Positions 8,537 through 9,203 of a stretch of 9,203 bases of DNA are shown one piece after another. Both the position numbers and the translations under genes were made by a program. Positions within the stretch are counted from its first letter, which is position 1. Every line of letters starts with the position of its first letter. Origin of the DNA: Prevotella sp. (lineage in GTDB: Bacteria; Bacteroidota; Bacteroidia; Bacteroidales; Dysgonomonadaceae). Below the pieces are notes generated by a model that did no database searches, was not told the DNA's origin, and saw only the letters and a program-made list of their open reading frames with translations. The DNA is taken from NCBI GenBank assembly GCA_031263965.1, contig JAISES010000115.1, positions 1 through 9,203 on the forward strand, in the 5' to 3' direction.

Positions 8537-8568
8537 CAAAAATAAGCAATTTATTGTTTTTTCATCAA
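8537..8568 (-). promoter_or_regulatory. Bacteroidota-type promoter for porW
   Basis: On the minus strand TTG (8566-8568) is followed after 21 nt by TATTTTTG (8537-8544), a perfect TAnnTTTG box. Transcription would begin near 8531-8534, about 30 nt before the GTG at 8503. The upstream TTG codon (8537-8539) would then not be in the mRNA. This supports the shorter protein. Confidence 0.65.
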
Positions 8569-8746
8569 TTAATATGTGAAAAGTAAAGATCCCATCTAAC
8601 TAACTGAAACACAGCGACGAACTAAAAAAAAACAGGCAACGGACAAGTAACATTACTAACACTTTGATATGCTGTGCTTTGTGTGACAGAAACAGCTCTT
8701 TTACCTTGCTAAAGGTACGGAAAAACCACAGATCCGGCAATCAAAT

Positions 8747-8772
8747 AATATCCTGTTTACGAAAATATCCTG
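8747..8772 (+). repeat. Direct repeat AATATCCTG x2, 17 nt apart
   Basis: AATATCCTG occurs at 8747-8755 and 8764-8772, start to start 17 nt, upstream of the -7 box at 8849. Paired direct half-sites are the usual shape of AraC-family operators, so it could be a regulator site. Chance similarity in AT-rich sequence is also possible. Confidence 0.3.
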
Positions 8773-8848
8773 CAACAGTTTCTCAAAGTTTATCCGGAAA
8801 TATTTCTCGCAATGTTCGGTAAATAGGAAAGTTGTAAGAAATTTATTC

Positions 8849-8856
8849 TACCTTTG
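8849..8856 (+). promoter_or_regulatory. Candidate -7 promoter box upstream of the AraC-family gene
   Basis: TACCTTTG is a perfect TAnnTTTG match on the plus strand. No TTG lies at the usual 17-23 nt upstream; the nearest, GTTG at 8831-8834, is only 14 nt away. A promoter lacking a good -33 element would fit one that needs an activator. Transcription from here would give a leader of about 215 nt before the ATG at 9079, or a separate small RNA. Confidence 0.42.
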
Positions 8857-9078
8857 AAACTCAGAAAGCAGATAAGGACATTGAATATAAAACGTCTTCG
8901 CGCTTCTTTAGGCCTTGAATATTTATCGGATTTAATACATTCATAATAAGACTTTTAACGAGTAGCAAATCGTAAAAGTTACTGAAAATCAGCGAACCAT
9001 TCAAATTTCATACGACTATTCTATTGATAATCAAATATTTATTCCGTTTTATAACGAACCATTGTAAATGGAAAAGAG

Positions 9079-9203
9079 ATGAAAAAACACTATAAGACTG
9101 TCATTCAGGAAGTAACACCTTTGTCAGGAACGGATTGTTTTTATATAGTAGACAGACATAAAACAAAATTTACCTATCCGATCCACAGCCATGCGGATTT
9201 TGA
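9079..9203 (+). CDS. AraC-family transcriptional regulator, N-terminal 41 codons (3' end outside window)
   Basis: Only the start is visible: MKKHYKTVIQEVTPLSGTDC and on through FTYPIHSHADF. In Bacteroidota this N-terminus, with a CFYIVDR segment followed by a F-x-Y-P-[IL]-H-x-H cupin strand, is typical of AraC-family regulators. There the cupin/AraC-binding domain senses a ligand and a C-terminal helix-turn-helix pair binds DNA. His36 and His38 match the cupin H-x-H positions. The DNA-binding domain lies beyond the window, so the family is inferred from the N-terminus alone. ATG at 9079 is chosen because the upstream ATG at 9068 runs into a stop after four codons (9080-9082), overlapping this start as ATGA. 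The purine-rich GGAAAAGAG before it is a possible weak ribosome site. It is divergent from porW across a long regulatory region. Confidence 0.72.
   Translation, partial: MKKHYKTVIQEVTPLSGTDCFYIVDRHKTKFTYPIHSHADF

Larger units (their letters stand above)
8569..9078. other. AT-rich divergent intergenic region, no gene seen
   Basis: About 510 nt between the porW promoter and the AraC-family gene. ATG-started frames read on the plus strand close within a few codons (for example at 8574, 8674 and 8813), and nothing recognisable as tRNA or a known RNA was found. It holds a 9-nt direct repeat (8747-8772), a short inverted repeat TACCTT/AAGGTA around a 4-nt loop (8702-8717), a GCTGT/ACAGC pair (8671-8675, 8692-8696), and an isolated perfect -7 box at 8849-8856 on the plus strand. 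It probably serves regulation of the AraC gene, possibly with a long leader or a small RNA. This is inferred only. Confidence 0.6.

Noticed and set aside
8702..8717. TACCTT-GCTA-AAGGTA as a terminator or promoter box
   Set aside because: A 6-bp stem with no T tract; the embedded TACCTT lacks the rest of the TAnnTTTG box on either strand.

Overview
The window reads as a chromosomal stretch from a Bacteroidota member, most likely order Bacteroidales (Dysgonomonas/Parabacteroides-like; genus is a guess). Four things point there. Upstream regions carry TTG-N(18-21)-TAnnTTTG promoters, starts lack a Shine-Dalgarno sequence, exported proteins have signal peptides ending in '..SQ' or '..SAQ', and there is a PorW/SprE-type TPR lipoprotein of the type IX secretion system (T9SS). 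No mobile element, CRISPR array, rRNA or tRNA was recognised.

Layout. Positions 1-1379 (+) hold the 3' half of alaS (alanyl-tRNA synthetase), with its editing and C-Ala domains. After only 30 nt comes a small exported beta-barrel-like protein (1410-2144, +). It converges, 11 nt apart, on a second, shorter exported barrel-like protein (2156-2665, -), which has its own good promoter. A hairpin terminator at about 2738-2767 (-) separates that gene from a 680-residue DUF349 repeat protein (2788-4830, -). Upstream of it, on the same strand and 124 nt or less away, lies a large PorW/SprE-like lipoprotein (4955 to about 8503, -). A roughly 540-nt AT-rich, apparently non-coding divergent region (8540-9078) follows. 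The window ends with the first 41 codons of an AraC-family regulator with a cupin-type N-terminus (9079 onward, +).

How the genes relate. alaS and the first barrel gene may share a transcript. porW has a promoter of its own, no visible terminator, and could read through into the DUF349 gene, which also has its own promoter. PorW/SprE acts in the periplasm in T9SS protein export. The barrel-like proteins are probably outer-membrane proteins of unknown role, and nothing here ties them to the T9SS.

No clear new multi-gene system is visible. The points most worth a second look are the start codon of porW (a TTG lies inside its predicted -7 box, whereas a GTG 36 nt downstream fits better), its roughly 150-residue charged C-terminal helix with an 11-residue repeat, the regular 77-residue DUF349 repeat array behind an acidic tail, and the divergent region before the AraC gene with an isolated perfect -7 box and a four-codon upstream ORF overlapping the start.
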